A stretch of DNA of 64,000 nt from Bryobacterales bacterium (GTDB lineage Bacteria > Acidobacteriota > Terriglobia > Bryobacterales > Bryobacteraceae), in NCBI GenBank assembly GCA_016721425.1, contig JADKID010000041.1, positions 186,001 through 250,000 of the forward strand, given 5' to 3'. The position numbers and the translations under genes are program-made. Below are positions 15,143-23,874 of this stretch, piece after piece. Within the stretch, counting starts at the first letter, position 1. Each line of letters opens with the position of its first letter. The notes under the pieces are model-generated. The model saw nothing but the letters and a program-made list of their open reading frames with translations. It was not told where the DNA came from and did no database searches.

Positions 15143-17886
15143 CCAAAATGTTGCTGCGACGCTTGCGGTATTGGATGGCGAGCGCCAGGAGCGCCGAATC
15201 ACTGCGCGAGGAAATGGAGCTTCACCTTGCGGAGAAAGCCGCGGAACTGCAAGCAGACGGTATGACACCGGATCGCGCCCGGGCTGAAGCGCACCGCCGA
15301 TTCGGCAACGCCGGATTGAAGCGCGAAGAGTCACGGGAGCTCTGGATGACACGCTTCTGGTCAGAGCTGAGCCAGGATATCCGCTATGGCTGGCGCACCA
15401 TCGCCGCCAACAAAGCACTCAGCGCCCTGGTGGTCTTGTCATTGGCGCTCGGAATCGGCGCTAATACTGCGATCTACAGCCTCATGGAATCCATCCTGAT
15501 GCGCTCTCTGCCTGTGGCCGATCCCGAATCGCTGGTGGTCTTGAATTGGCGGAGCCAACCGCCCCAGAACGCGAACAGGCAATGGGTCCACGTCGTGCAC
15601 GGGCTACAGGGCGTTTTCTGGCCGGGCGACAAGGGCGCCATGATCAGCGGAATTTTCCCGTACGGCGCCTTCGAGACACTGCGCGCGGACAATCCCGCCT
15701 TTTCCACAATCTTCGGATACGTCAACGGCCGGAGCCGGAACCTGACCGTCCGTGGGCAGTCCATCACCGCCAACTCCGAATTCGTCACCGGCGAGTATTT
15801 TCGCGGCCTGGCAGTGTCGCCGGCCGCTGGGCGAATGATCACGGCCGAAGACGATCGTCCCGGCGCGCCGCCCGTGGCCGTGGTCAGTTTCGCGGCCAGC
15901 CAAAGCCGCTTTGGCGGGCCGTCATCCGCGATCGGACAATCGATCCTCGTCGACAAAGTGCCTGTCACAGTCATCGGCGTTGCGCCGCCCGAGTTCTTCG
16001 GAGTCGACCCCGCCATGGCGCCGGATCTCTACCTTCCGCTGCGAACGAATGTTCTCCTGGACGGCGCGGCCACGGAGCGCCTGTTTAGCGACGGGAACTT
16101 CTATTGGCTCGAAATGATGGGCCGCCTGCGGCCCGGTATCACCATGGCTCAGGCGCAGGCAGCTCTGGCGCCTCGCTTCCACCAATGGGTGGCCGCCACG
16201 GCCACCACAGACGGCGAGCGCGCCAACCTGCCCGCGCTGATGCTCAATCCCGGCGCCGCCGGCCTTGGCAGCTTGCGCCGCGAGTATTCCAAGCCTCTCT
16301 ACGTCCTTCTTGCGATGGTCGCGTTGATCCTGGCCATTACCTGCGCCAACATCGCCAATCTCCTGCTGGCTAGGGCCTCCGCGCGACGTCGCGAAATGGC
16401 GGTCCGGCTCAGCCTGGGCGCCGGAAGGCTCCGCGTCGTGCGACAGTTGCTCACCGAGAGTGTGATGCTGGCGTCGCTCGGCGGAGCCTTGGGCGTCCTC
16501 TTCGCCATCTGGGGCGTGCGCTCGCTCACGTTTCTGTTCTCCAGGGGGCAGGAGAACTTCACCCTGCACGCCGAATTGAACTGGCACGTCCTGGGCGTCA
16601 CCGCGGCCCTTTCCGTAGTCTGCGGCCTCCTGTTTGGCCTGGTACCCGCGATCCAGTCCACTCGTCCGGACGTCATGCCCGCACTGAAGAACGGTCGTGG
16701 CGGCGGCGCCCGCCACCGCGCGCAGAACGTCCTGGTGGTTGCCCAGATCGCGATCTCTTTTCTCATCCTGGTCGCCGCCGGTCTATTCGTCCGGACACTC
16801 GAAAACCTGCACTCCGTCCCACTCGGATACGCTCGCGAGAACATCCTCCTGTTCTCATTGAATGCCAGCCAGGCCGGCCATCGCCAATCCGAGCTCCCCG
16901 CCTTCTACGCTGACCTGCGCCGTCGCTTCGAATCGATTCCCGGAATCAGCAGCGCGACGCTCTGCCGCTCCTCCATCATCAGCTCCGGCCGTGCCGGTGG
17001 AGCCATCCAGGGTGCCATGAAGATCGGCGCCGTAACCATAGACGGCGCGCGCACCCTCGGCGCCGGTCCCCGCTTCTTCACCACGATGCAAATCCCCATC
17101 CTCGCCGGGCGTGAAATCGACGACCGCGACCAGCCGGGCTCCACGTCCGTAGCCGTAATCAGCGAGCGCCTCGCGCGCACCTACTTCGGTAATGACAATC
17201 CGCTGGGCCGGCGCATCGCTCTCCCGGACGAGAAGCGCGAGCTCGAAATCATCGGCGTATCGGCCAACCTGCGGTCCGGTAGCCTGAAGAGCAATGAGGG
17301 CGGGAATCCGATGGCCGTCTTTGTCGCCCTAAGCCAGTTTTCCGCCGACCGCGTGACCTATGCGCTGCGCACCGCGGGTGATCCCCTGAGGTATGCCGGC
17401 AATGTGCGTGAACTCGTACGGGAAGCAGATTCAACCCTGCCCGTCACAAACATCGTCACACAGGCCGCGGAAATCGATCGCTCTATCAACCGGGAGATCA
17501 TCTTCGCGAAACTATGCACGGGCTTTGCACTTCTCGCACTCCTGATGGCGAGCGTGGGCCTCTACGGAACCATGTCGTACAGCGTCACGCGGCAGTTCGG
17601 CGAGATTGGAATCCGCATGGCCCTCGGCGCGCCACGCGGCGCCATGGTGTGGATGGTTCTGCGCCGCGTTCTCCTGTTGGCAGCGGCGGGACTCGCCATC
17701 AGCGTGCCTGCCGCGTTGATCGCGTCCCGCCTCGTCAAGTCGTTTCTGTTCCAGACTCAGCCGAACGATCCGCGAACCCTCGCGCTGGCCGGCGTTGTCC
17801 TCCTCAGCGCTGCCATTCTCGCCGGCTACGCGCCCGCCAGGCGGGCATCGCGGATCGATCCGCTGGTCGCTCTGCGGCACGACTGA
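15139..17886 (+). CDS. ADOP-type ABC transporter permease (MacB/FtsX-like, duplicated)
   Basis: A 915-residue protein. Residues 1-80 form the helical prefix domain (EEMELHLAEKAAELQADGM, then ARAEAHRRFGN). It is followed by two copies of the MacB periplasmic core plus FtsX-type transmembrane block: first copy from LSLALGIGANTAIYSL to the four-helix region near residue 460 (NIANLLLARASARRREMAVR), second from about 500 to FGEIGIRMALGAPRG near the C terminus. This is the acidobacterial duplicated orphan permease (TIGR03434) layout. No ATPase gene is adjacent, as is usual for the family, and the substrate is unknown. GTG at 15139 overlaps padR by four bases; ATG at 15148 is an alternative. Confidence 0.9.
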   Translation: MTKMLLRRLRYWMASARSAESLREEMELHLAEKAAELQADGMTPDRARAEAHRRFGNAGLKREESRELWMTRFWSELSQDIRYGWRTIAANKALSALVVLSLALGIGANTAIYSLMESILMRSLPVADPESLVVLNWRSQPPQNANRQWVHVVHGLQGVFWPGDKGAMISGIFPYGAFETLRADNPAFSTIFGYVNGRSRNLTVRGQSITANSEFVTGEYFRGLAVSPAAGRMITAEDDRPGAPPVAVVSFAASQSRFGGPSSAIGQSILVDKVPVTVIGVAPPEFFGVDPAMAPDLYLPLRTNVLLDGAATERLFSDGNFYWLEMMGRLRPGITMAQAQAALAPRFHQWVAATATTDGERANLPALMLNPGAAGLGSLRREYSKPLYVLLAMVALILAITCANIANLLLARASARRREMAVRLSLGAGRLRVVRQLLTESVMLASLGGALGVLFAIWGVRSLTFLFSRGQENFTLHAELNWHVLGVTAALSVVCGLLFGLVPAIQSTRPDVMPALKNGRGGGARHRAQNVLVVAQIAISFLILVAAGLFVRTLENLHSVPLGYARENILLFSLNASQAGHRQSELPAFYADLRRRFESIPGISSATLCRSSIISSGRAGGAIQGAMKIGAVTIDGARTLGAGPRFFTTMQIPILAGREIDDRDQPGSTSVAVISERLARTYFGNDNPLGRRIALPDEKRELEIIGVSANLRSGSLKSNEGGNPMAVFVALSQFSADRVTYALRTAGDPLRYAGNVRELVREADSTLPVTNIVTQAAEIDRSINREIIFAKLCTGFALLALLMASVGLYGTMSYSVTRQFGEIGIRMALGAPRGAMVWMVLRRVLLLAAAGLAISVPAALIASRLVKSFLFQTQPNDPRTLALAGVVLLSAAILAGYAPARRASRIDPLVALRHD

Positions 17887-17907
17887 GAATCCCCGGTTCC
17901 GCGCGCG

Positions 17908-18648
17908 CTATGCAGTAGAACCGGACCGCCAGCCAGCGTCCCACCCGAACGCCCGGATCGCCTTGTCGCTAGACGCCGCCCCGTCCGTCTCGGTGATATT
18001 GTAGATCCCACGCTCCCCACGCGTGACGGCCAGTTCCGCCGCCTTGGCCGCGGCATCCACATGCACGGACCCGGGTGCGATGGCAGCGTCAAATCCCGTG
18101 CCCGGCCCATAAAGCAGCCCATAGCGCAGCACCAGCCCTTCCAATGGCGCCTCAGTCACCTGCCGTTCCAGGCTGAGCACCCCCTCCACCGTTTCGCCAT
18201 AAACCGGATGTGTCACCGGCAACAGCGCGTCCGCCTCCCGGTGCGGCTTCGGGCCTTCGTCGTAAATGAAAGAGATGCTCTGCGCGATCATCCGCCCGGC
18301 GCCGGCATGCACTGCGGCGGCAACCAGATTGCGCGTGCCCACATCCCGCAGCCGGGCATTCCGCACAAGCGCCGCCGTCATTTCACTCGCCTCCAGTGCG
18401 TACGGCAGGTCGGTAAGCTGGTGGATCACTACCTCCGGCCGGATTGCATCCAGATGCTTCAGCAGAGCATCGGCGTCGAAAACATCCACCACCACCGGTT
18501 CCACTCCAGCCTTCTTCAATTCCGCGGCTTTCCCCTCGGACCGGGTGGAGCCAAACACGCGCCACCCATTCTGCAACAGCAGCGGCGCAAGGCGCCGGCC
18601 AATCGCGCCGGAAGCGCCGGCCAGAAAAATACGCGTAGTGTTAGTCAC
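17908..18648 (-). CDS. NAD(P)-dependent epimerase/dehydratase-like protein
   Basis: A 246-residue extended short-chain dehydrogenase. The nucleotide-binding GASGAIGRR motif is at residues about 11-19, followed by VFGSTRSEGKAAEL, VIHQLTDLPYAL and an ISFIYDEG segment holding a candidate catalytic Tyr. PVYGETVEGVLSLE and LVLRYGLLYGPG match epimerases. The canonical YxxxK pair is not obvious, so it may be an atypical, nucleotide-binding member. It is convergent with the ADOP gene and separated from it by about 20 bases. Confidence 0.75.
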   Translation of the reverse strand: MTNTTRIFLAGASGAIGRRLAPLLLQNGWRVFGSTRSEGKAAELKKAGVEPVVVDVFDADALLKHLDAIRPEVVIHQLTDLPYALEASEMTAALVRNARLRDVGTRNLVAAAVHAGAGRMIAQSISFIYDEGPKPHREADALLPVTHPVYGETVEGVLSLERQVTEAPLEGLVLRYGLLYGPGTGFDAAIAPGSVHVDAAAKAAELAVTRGERGIYNITETDGAASSDKAIRAFGWDAGWRSGSTA

Positions 18649-19108
18649 TGTCTATCCTCCGGGTGTGCGGCGGCACGCCCTGCATCGAGGCGAATTCCGG
18701 TCGTCACTGTTCCCCGCATCGCTGGTACCAGAATAACTCCGCCGGGCGCCACCCCCGTCACGCCGAACCCCAAAATCGGAAGACCAGGTTCAGCGTTGAC
18801 ATCAGCCGCATACGGCTCAGCGAGCCCACCCGTCGTCCGTCCGTCCGCGCTGTCTTCCGCCGAATTTCGCCTCGGGCCAGGCTGATCCCTGGCACACGGG
18901 CCATAGCAGCGAGAAGTCATTCCGCCTAGCGCCTGTGGAGCACCGTGACTTCGTCACGACGGTAGTTCCCCGGATATTTTCGGGAACCCCCCGCGCACCC
19001 CCAGTGTCGAATACCGTGAAGGCCGTCTGAAACAGCTCAAAATGCCACATCTGAAGCAACTGAAAACGCTGCTCGCCCGCCCCGCGGCCACCATCCAGGA
19101 GGACCTCA
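18649..19108. other. Divergent intergenic region with hairpins and a decayed repeat
   Basis: No gene is supported here. It holds a short stretch (about 18822-18857) resembling the end of the arfB tail repeat; on the minus strand it would encode GRTDDGWAR and a stop, close to the ArfB tail. Two hairpins follow: CGTGAC/GTCACG at 18944-18958 and GTTCCC/GGGAAC at about 18965-18987. The latter could be leader structures for the gene starting at 19109. Confidence 0.4.
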
Positions 19109-21449
19109 ATGCGACACAAGCCCGTCTCGTCTTTCATCGCCGTCGCCGTGCTCGCGATCCTATCTCTCTCAGCGGCGACGAGCTTCGAGAGCCGTCACTC
19201 CAACGATCTCGCGGGCAACCCCTCGGACCTCCACTTCCGCCTCTCCAACCCCGCCGGGCAGCGCACATTCCACATCGGCGAGCGAATCCCACTCACGCTC
19301 TCATTCACAAGCGATGGGCCTGCCAAGTACAAACTCAACGCAGCGAGTTACGACCGCAGCGGCAGGCTGCCCACCGAGGAATTCGTCATGGAAAAGGACG
19401 CTCCCGATCCACACCTCGACTACTACGGCGCCGGCGTCCTGGGAGGGATCGGCGGAGGGCTTCGCGGGAATCCTGTGCTGGGCGCTGAGCCGGTCAAAAT
19501 CGAAGTGGAACTGAATCAGTGGTTCCGCTTCGAACGTCCTGGGCACTATCGCTTCTACCTGAAATCCCATCGCCTTTCGAGGGAGAGCGCGCCCGGCGAA
19601 TCGGACAGGCGGACCGTTGAGTTCGCCGCGGTCTCCAACGTCGTCGAAATCGAGATACTGCGCGCAGACAAGGGATGGGCGGCTGCGAAGCTCGCCACGC
19701 TCCAACAGACTCTCGATCCTCCAGCGGTTGCGCCGGCCAAGACCGAAGATCCGATGGTGATCCCGGCTCCGCCCGGCGAGCACATCCTGCAGGCAAGGCG
19801 CGAATTGGAATACCTCGCAACCCCCCAGTCCGTGCTCGCGGCTTTCGAGATCGCCCGGAAGACCGGCTCCAGCCCCCATACGCAGTTGTTGTTTGCGGCG
19901 CGCGACCGGCAGAAGACAGTAGCCGCGTTCGATGCCTACCTGACGGATCCGGGCGTCGCCCTCCAGCAGTGGGACCTCAGAGTGCGGGCCGCGTTCACAT
20001 GGTTGGAGAAAGACAAGCCGAAGCCGTTACCCATCTTCGTCTGGCAGTTTCCTGATCAGGCAGGCATGCAGGCACTCCAGAAACTGGCAACCGAACGGTA
20101 CGCCAGATACGCCGAGGTGCTGCGCGCCGAAGCGGTCCGCTGGATTCCGTTGCTTGCCGCGAAAGATCCGGCGGTTCGGAAGACCTCGACGGAAACAATT
20201 GCAGCGCTCGCTCCCGCGGAGGCCAGGGCCGCGAAATTGGTGCCGCCGGACGACTATGGCCTGACCCGTGAGCAGTTGATCGCGCAATTTCTGGATTTCC
20301 CCGAGGAGCAACAATCCGAGCTCCTCGGCCGCAAGTGGGATCTGGTCAGAGGCCCGGAGATGATCCCTGCACTGCTCCAAATACTCGCGAAGCAGAAGCC
20401 GCGGGCCAGGACAACTCAGGCCATGCCCCTGAGCGTCTGGGGGGCGGAGGCCGGAATTGCGATCTCGGCCTTGCAGCGATTGGCGCAGCTTTCCCCGAGT
20501 GAGATCGTTCGCGTCATCCAGGATGACATCGCCAGCGGGCGCTTTCGGACGCTGCGGGGTTGCCGCGCGCCTGCCGCCTAGACGGTGCGCTGCTGAGCCT
20601 GTTGCAGAAGGACTACTCTGCCGCCATGCCCCTGGTGGCGAAGTTCGCCTCGGCGCGCCTGCTCGATGATGTTCGCAGGATAACCAGCGAACACCCGGAA
20701 CCCTGTTCCATGGTGCAGCCCGAAGTCAGCTACTTCCTCCGCGTAGTGCCCGAAGAAGACGGCGAGGGCAGGAAAAGGCTCCAAGAGGCGCTGGCCAACC
20801 GCACGAACTGTGGCTTCTTCCGTTTTCTGCTGGTCGATATCGCCAGGGCGGCGTGGAATCCCGCCATCCAGGCGGAAGCGATTGCGCGGCTGGACGACCC
20901 GGATCTGGAGGTACCGGGCGGCCGCCTGCGCCCGGCGGACCGGAAGTGGAACCGCCGCTGTGGAAACGCCTCGAGAGGTGGTCGGAGCAATGGCGGAGCC
21001 GCGCAGCGGAGTTGCAGGGCAACCCCATTACGGGATCCGGCCCCAACGAGGAGCGCCGATTGGGCACAGAGCTGTTCAACTCCATCGCCACGGCGCAAGC
21101 CTGGCTGCTCGATGAGCCCAGGCGAAAGCGCCTCGCCACACTCGAGGTCGACGCCAGGAGCAGGGAACAGTGGACACGCCCGAGAACGCCCGGCCCAATC
21201 CCGATTGAAGCCTCAAACGGCGGTTCGATCTACCCGGCGTCGTTTCGTGTGGACGGCTACACCAGCGCAACAATGAAGGAGCTGAAACGCAAGCTCCAGC
21301 AGTTTCCCGCCGGCGCCCATTTTTGCTGGCGCCCCAAGACCATGGATCGGAATGACGGATTCTCGGCCGGGCAGCGCGATGCAATGTTCCACGAGCTGGC
21401 GGCCTTCCTGGCGGAGCACTCCATGAAGCTTGAATCGTGTTCCCAGTAG
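19109..21449 (+). pseudogene. Secreted protein of unknown function, split by two frameshifts
   Basis: The gene has a good ribosome site (AGGAGG six bases before ATG 19109) and a signal peptide (FIAVAVLAILSLSAATS). The first frame runs 490 codons to 20581 and includes a beta-rich domain (residues about 40-170) and an alpha-helical, HEAT-like region. Coding continues in a second frame from about 20560 (LLSLLQKDYSAAMPLVAKFA) to about 20930, and in a third frame (PLWKRLERWSEQWRSRAAEL) to 21449. If the frames were joined the protein would be about 780 residues. No family was recognised. It could be a genuine pseudogene or carry two assembly indels; both junctions are in high-GC runs. Confidence 0.65.
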
Positions 21450-21457
21450 ACCATCAC

Positions 21458-21595
21458 CCCGCCCAACCCTCGTCCGTCCGCCCTCGCAGCTTCTTCGAAT
21501 CCGAGCGCTGCGACTTCTCCGTCAGTCGCCGCACCTTCGATCCCAGCGTGGGCCGGCTCGCACGCCGAGTCTTGGGGACCACCTCGGCCCGCGCC
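21458..21595 (-). repeat. Copy of the arfB 3' end (138 bp)
   Basis: These 138 bases match 27531-27668 at all but five positions with no gaps, in the same orientation. The match covers the last about 45 codons of arfB up to its stop, but here no upstream arfB sequence is present. It lies between a broken gene and the LysR gene. Confidence 0.85.
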
Positions 21596-21839
21596 GAACG
21601 AAAGCGGTTTGGGTACACTCCAGGAGTATTCAGCGCGCCACCGAAGAGTGCTCCCGGCTCTAGCGCCGCGTTAGTCGATCCGCCATCCGGCTGTGACCAG
21701 ATTGCTTCGGCGCTAAAACAAGGCGGCGGCTTCTCGCGAATGTACAGTCTCTCGCCTTTCCGGGTGCCTGTTCGGCCAGTGCCCATTCCGGTGACCGGAT
21801 CAGCCAGTCCCGGATGGCGTGCTCGCACCCGCCGTCGCC

Positions 21840-22724
21840 TCAGAGCCGCAGGATCTTGATCAAGGCCGAAAGAGCGGCCGGCTGCTGGCGGCGACTGGGG
21901 TAATACAGGAAGAAACCAGGAAAGGGCGGGCACCATGGCTCCAGTACACGGATGAGTGCGCCACTGGCGAGATGAGGGGTGGCGAGGTCCTCCCCCAGGA
22001 AGGCCAAGCCCACGCCGTCGATGGCGGCAGCGATCACCAGGGCGACATCGTCAACGATCAGCGGTCCGTTTACGGCGACCGACATCGACTTCTTGCCCTT
22101 CTCGAATTCCCATCGATACAAACCAGCGGAACCGTGCCGGAAGTTGATGCAGCGGTGCTTGATAAGGTCCAGCGGCGACTTCGGCCTTGGGTGCGAGTTG
22201 AAGTAGGTGGGCGAGCCTACGATCGCCGGCCGATGATCGGGCGATACCCGCACGGCAATCATGTCCTTTTCAATGTATTCTCCGAAATGGATGCCGGCAT
22301 CAAAGCCACCGGCAACAATGTCCATGCGGCTATCGTCGGTGGTGACGTCCAGGAGAATCTCCGGGTAGCTGCGAGCGAACTGCCCGAGCTTCGGCGCCAG
22401 CACTGAGGACACAGCGAGACGCGGAAGCAGCAAGCGCACGCGACCCGCCGGTTTGTCACGAAAGCTGGTGATCTGGTCCAGACCGGCGCGAACCTCGTTG
22501 AGGGCCGGGCGTAGACGCACGAGGAGTTGCTCTCCCGCTTCGGTGGGCGCGACGCTCCGTGTTGTCCGGGAGAGCAGGCGTACACCCAGCCGTTCCTCGA
22601 GCCCCCGAATGGCGTGGCTCACGGCAGAGGGGGAAACGCCCAGCCGCTTGGCGGCGCCGGTGAAACTCCGCTCCTCCGTGACTGTGAGCAGTACCGAGAG
22701 AACGTTGAGATCATCCTGTGCCAT
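21840..22724 (-). CDS. LysR-family transcriptional regulator
   Basis: A 294-residue regulator. The winged helix-turn-helix is at residues 5-65 (FTGAAKRLGVSPSAVSHAIR, then LEERLGVRLLSRTTRSVAPT). The effector-binding domain follows, with GRVRLLLPRLA and FDAGIHFGEYIEKDM. The pattern is closest to the large group of LysR proteins that control neighbouring oxidoreductase genes. It is transcribed away from the tautomerase-to-SDR cassette and probably controls it. A 19-bp dyad lies directly before its start codon. Confidence 0.9.
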   Translation of the reverse strand: MAQDDLNVLSVLLTVTEERSFTGAAKRLGVSPSAVSHAIRGLEERLGVRLLSRTTRSVAPTEAGEQLLVRLRPALNEVRAGLDQITSFRDKPAGRVRLLLPRLAVSSVLAPKLGQFARSYPEILLDVTTDDSRMDIVAGGFDAGIHFGEYIEKDMIAVRVSPDHRPAIVGSPTYFNSHPRPKSPLDLIKHRCINFRHGSAGLYRWEFEKGKKSMSVAVNGPLIVDDVALVIAAAIDGVGLAFLGEDLATPHLASGALIRVLEPWCPPFPGFFLYYPSRRQQPAALSALIKILRL

Positions 22725-22743
22725 TTATGAATTCTACTCATAA
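22725..22743. promoter_or_regulatory. Dyad fitting a LysR-type binding site
   Basis: TTATGA, seven bases, TCATAA: a perfect 6-bp inverted repeat next to the regulator's ATG. It contains the T-N11-A spacing expected of a LysR box and lies in the divergent promoter region. Confidence 0.55.
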
Positions 22744-22821
22744 GGCCATTGCGATGCTGCACTCTATTCAAAAGCGGCGATTGGCCGTACCCTGAAACTG
22801 GACGCTGCGGGAGTAAGGACC

Positions 22822-23049
22822 GTGCCACATGTAATCGTGAAGCTCTGGCCCGGAGAGACAGAGCAGCAGAAAGAAAGACTCACCGAGAGGATCACCGAGG
22901 CGATAGCGGAGGTCCTGCATTACGGCGGCGAGTCCGTATCGGTCGCCTTTGAGGAGATCAGCGCGGAGGACTGGGCGGAGAAGGTCTACCGGCCTGACAT
23001 CGTCAACGCCCCCGGCAAACTCTACAAGCAGCCTGGCTACAAGATGTGA
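22822..23049 (+). CDS. 4-oxalocrotonate tautomerase-family protein
   Basis: A 75-residue protein starting MPHVIVKLWPG, so that removal of Met exposes the catalytic Pro1 of the tautomerase superfamily. The helix EQQKERLTERITEAIAEVL and the SVSVAFEEIS strand match the family. It may tautomerise or otherwise act on a keto/enol substrate. The start is a GTG. It opens a five-gene co-directional cassette divergent from the LysR gene. Confidence 0.85.
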   Translation: MPHVIVKLWPGETEQQKERLTERITEAIAEVLHYGGESVSVAFEEISAEDWAEKVYRPDIVNAPGKLYKQPGYKM

Positions 23050-23058
23050 ATCCCGTCC

Positions 23059-23072
23059 GAAACAACTGTTTC
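23059..23072. promoter_or_regulatory. Short dyad before the cupin gene
   Basis: GAAACA-AC-TGTTTC, a perfect 6-bp inverted repeat between the tautomerase stop and the ribosome site (AGGAGGAC) of the next gene. Could be an operator or an mRNA hairpin. Confidence 0.35.
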
Positions 23073-23088
23073 AACCCAGGAGGACGAA

Positions 23089-23580
23089 ATGAGGCGACTT
23101 GCCACAACGCTGGTTTTGGTTTTGGCCCTCTCGCTGGCCAATGCCCAGACGCTACCGCGAGGAGGAAGACAAGTGAAGAAGATCACCATTACACGGGGCG
23201 GCTCGCAGCCCGCGAACGAGGGGCCGGCCGAGTACTTTACCGGCTCGGTTCGCGTCGACTATCTGGTCACCGTTACCGAGCCGGCGCGGCTATCTGGAGC
23301 CCGTGTCACCTTCGAACCCGGCGCCCGGACGGCCTGGCACACGCATCCGCTCGGGCAGACCCTCATCGTAACCGCCGGCACCGGCTGGGTGCAGCAGTGG
23401 GGCGGCCCAGTGGAGGAGTTCCGTGAGGGCGATGTGGTGCACATTCCGCCGGGGCAGAAGCACTGGCACGGAGCAACAGCCACGACGCGCATGACGCATA
23501 TCGCACTCCAGGAGCAACTGGACGGCAAGGTTGTGGACTGGATGGAAAAGGTCAGCGACGAACAGTACAAACGCCCTTAA
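23089..23580 (+). CDS. Exported cupin-domain protein
   Basis: A 163-residue protein with a signal peptide (TTLVLVLALSLANAQ). The cupin core has both metal motifs: AWHTHPLGQTLIVTAG, giving His-x-His and a later residue, and GDVVHIPPGQKHWHGA with His ligands. This small-cupin type is often annotated as a carboxymuconolactone-decarboxylase-associated or quercetin-like cupin, and the activity is unknown. A strong ribosome site precedes ATG 23089. Confidence 0.85.
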   Translation: MRRLATTLVLVLALSLANAQTLPRGGRQVKKITITRGGSQPANEGPAEYFTGSVRVDYLVTVTEPARLSGARVTFEPGARTAWHTHPLGQTLIVTAGTGWVQQWGGPVEEFREGDVVHIPPGQKHWHGATATTRMTHIALQEQLDGKVVDWMEKVSDEQYKRP

Positions 23581-23634
23581 GCAGAGACCGGAACGTGACC
23601 TGGACGTGACTTGCTGATCCACGAGGGGGGCTAA

Positions 23635-23838
23635 CTGCGCGCCTCCAGCCAGACAGCGCACTACACTTGGCTACGCCCGGGCTACCTACACAACGAGACG
23701 CTGTACACCTACAAGACCGTGCACGTCGCGCGCGGCAACTATCTGACGTTGGGGATAGGCTATGTGCGTGGAGCGGCGATCACCCCTCGCGTCGCCGATA
23801 CGCTTACATTGACGGCCCATTGGGGGATGTACCTTTAG
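23635..23838 (+). other. Possible 3' fragment of a beta-barrel or other exported protein
   Basis: One frame reads through 67 codons to a TAG at 23836 with patterned content (HYTWLRPGYLHNETLYTY, then GNYLTLGIGYVRGAA, TLTLTAHWGMYL) that looks like the end of an outer-membrane beta barrel. An in-frame TAA at 23632 precedes it, with coding-like DLLIHEGG before that. No start codon or ribosome site is seen. Probably a decayed gene end. Confidence 0.3.
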
Positions 23839-23874
23839 GATGTTCGGGGACTGCGAGCAGAAGGAGTGGAAACG

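Noticed and set aside
21490..21510. TTCGAATCC motif like a tRNA T-loop, also near 62947
   Set aside because: No acceptor, D or anticodon stems could be built around either; the first is arfB tail sequence.
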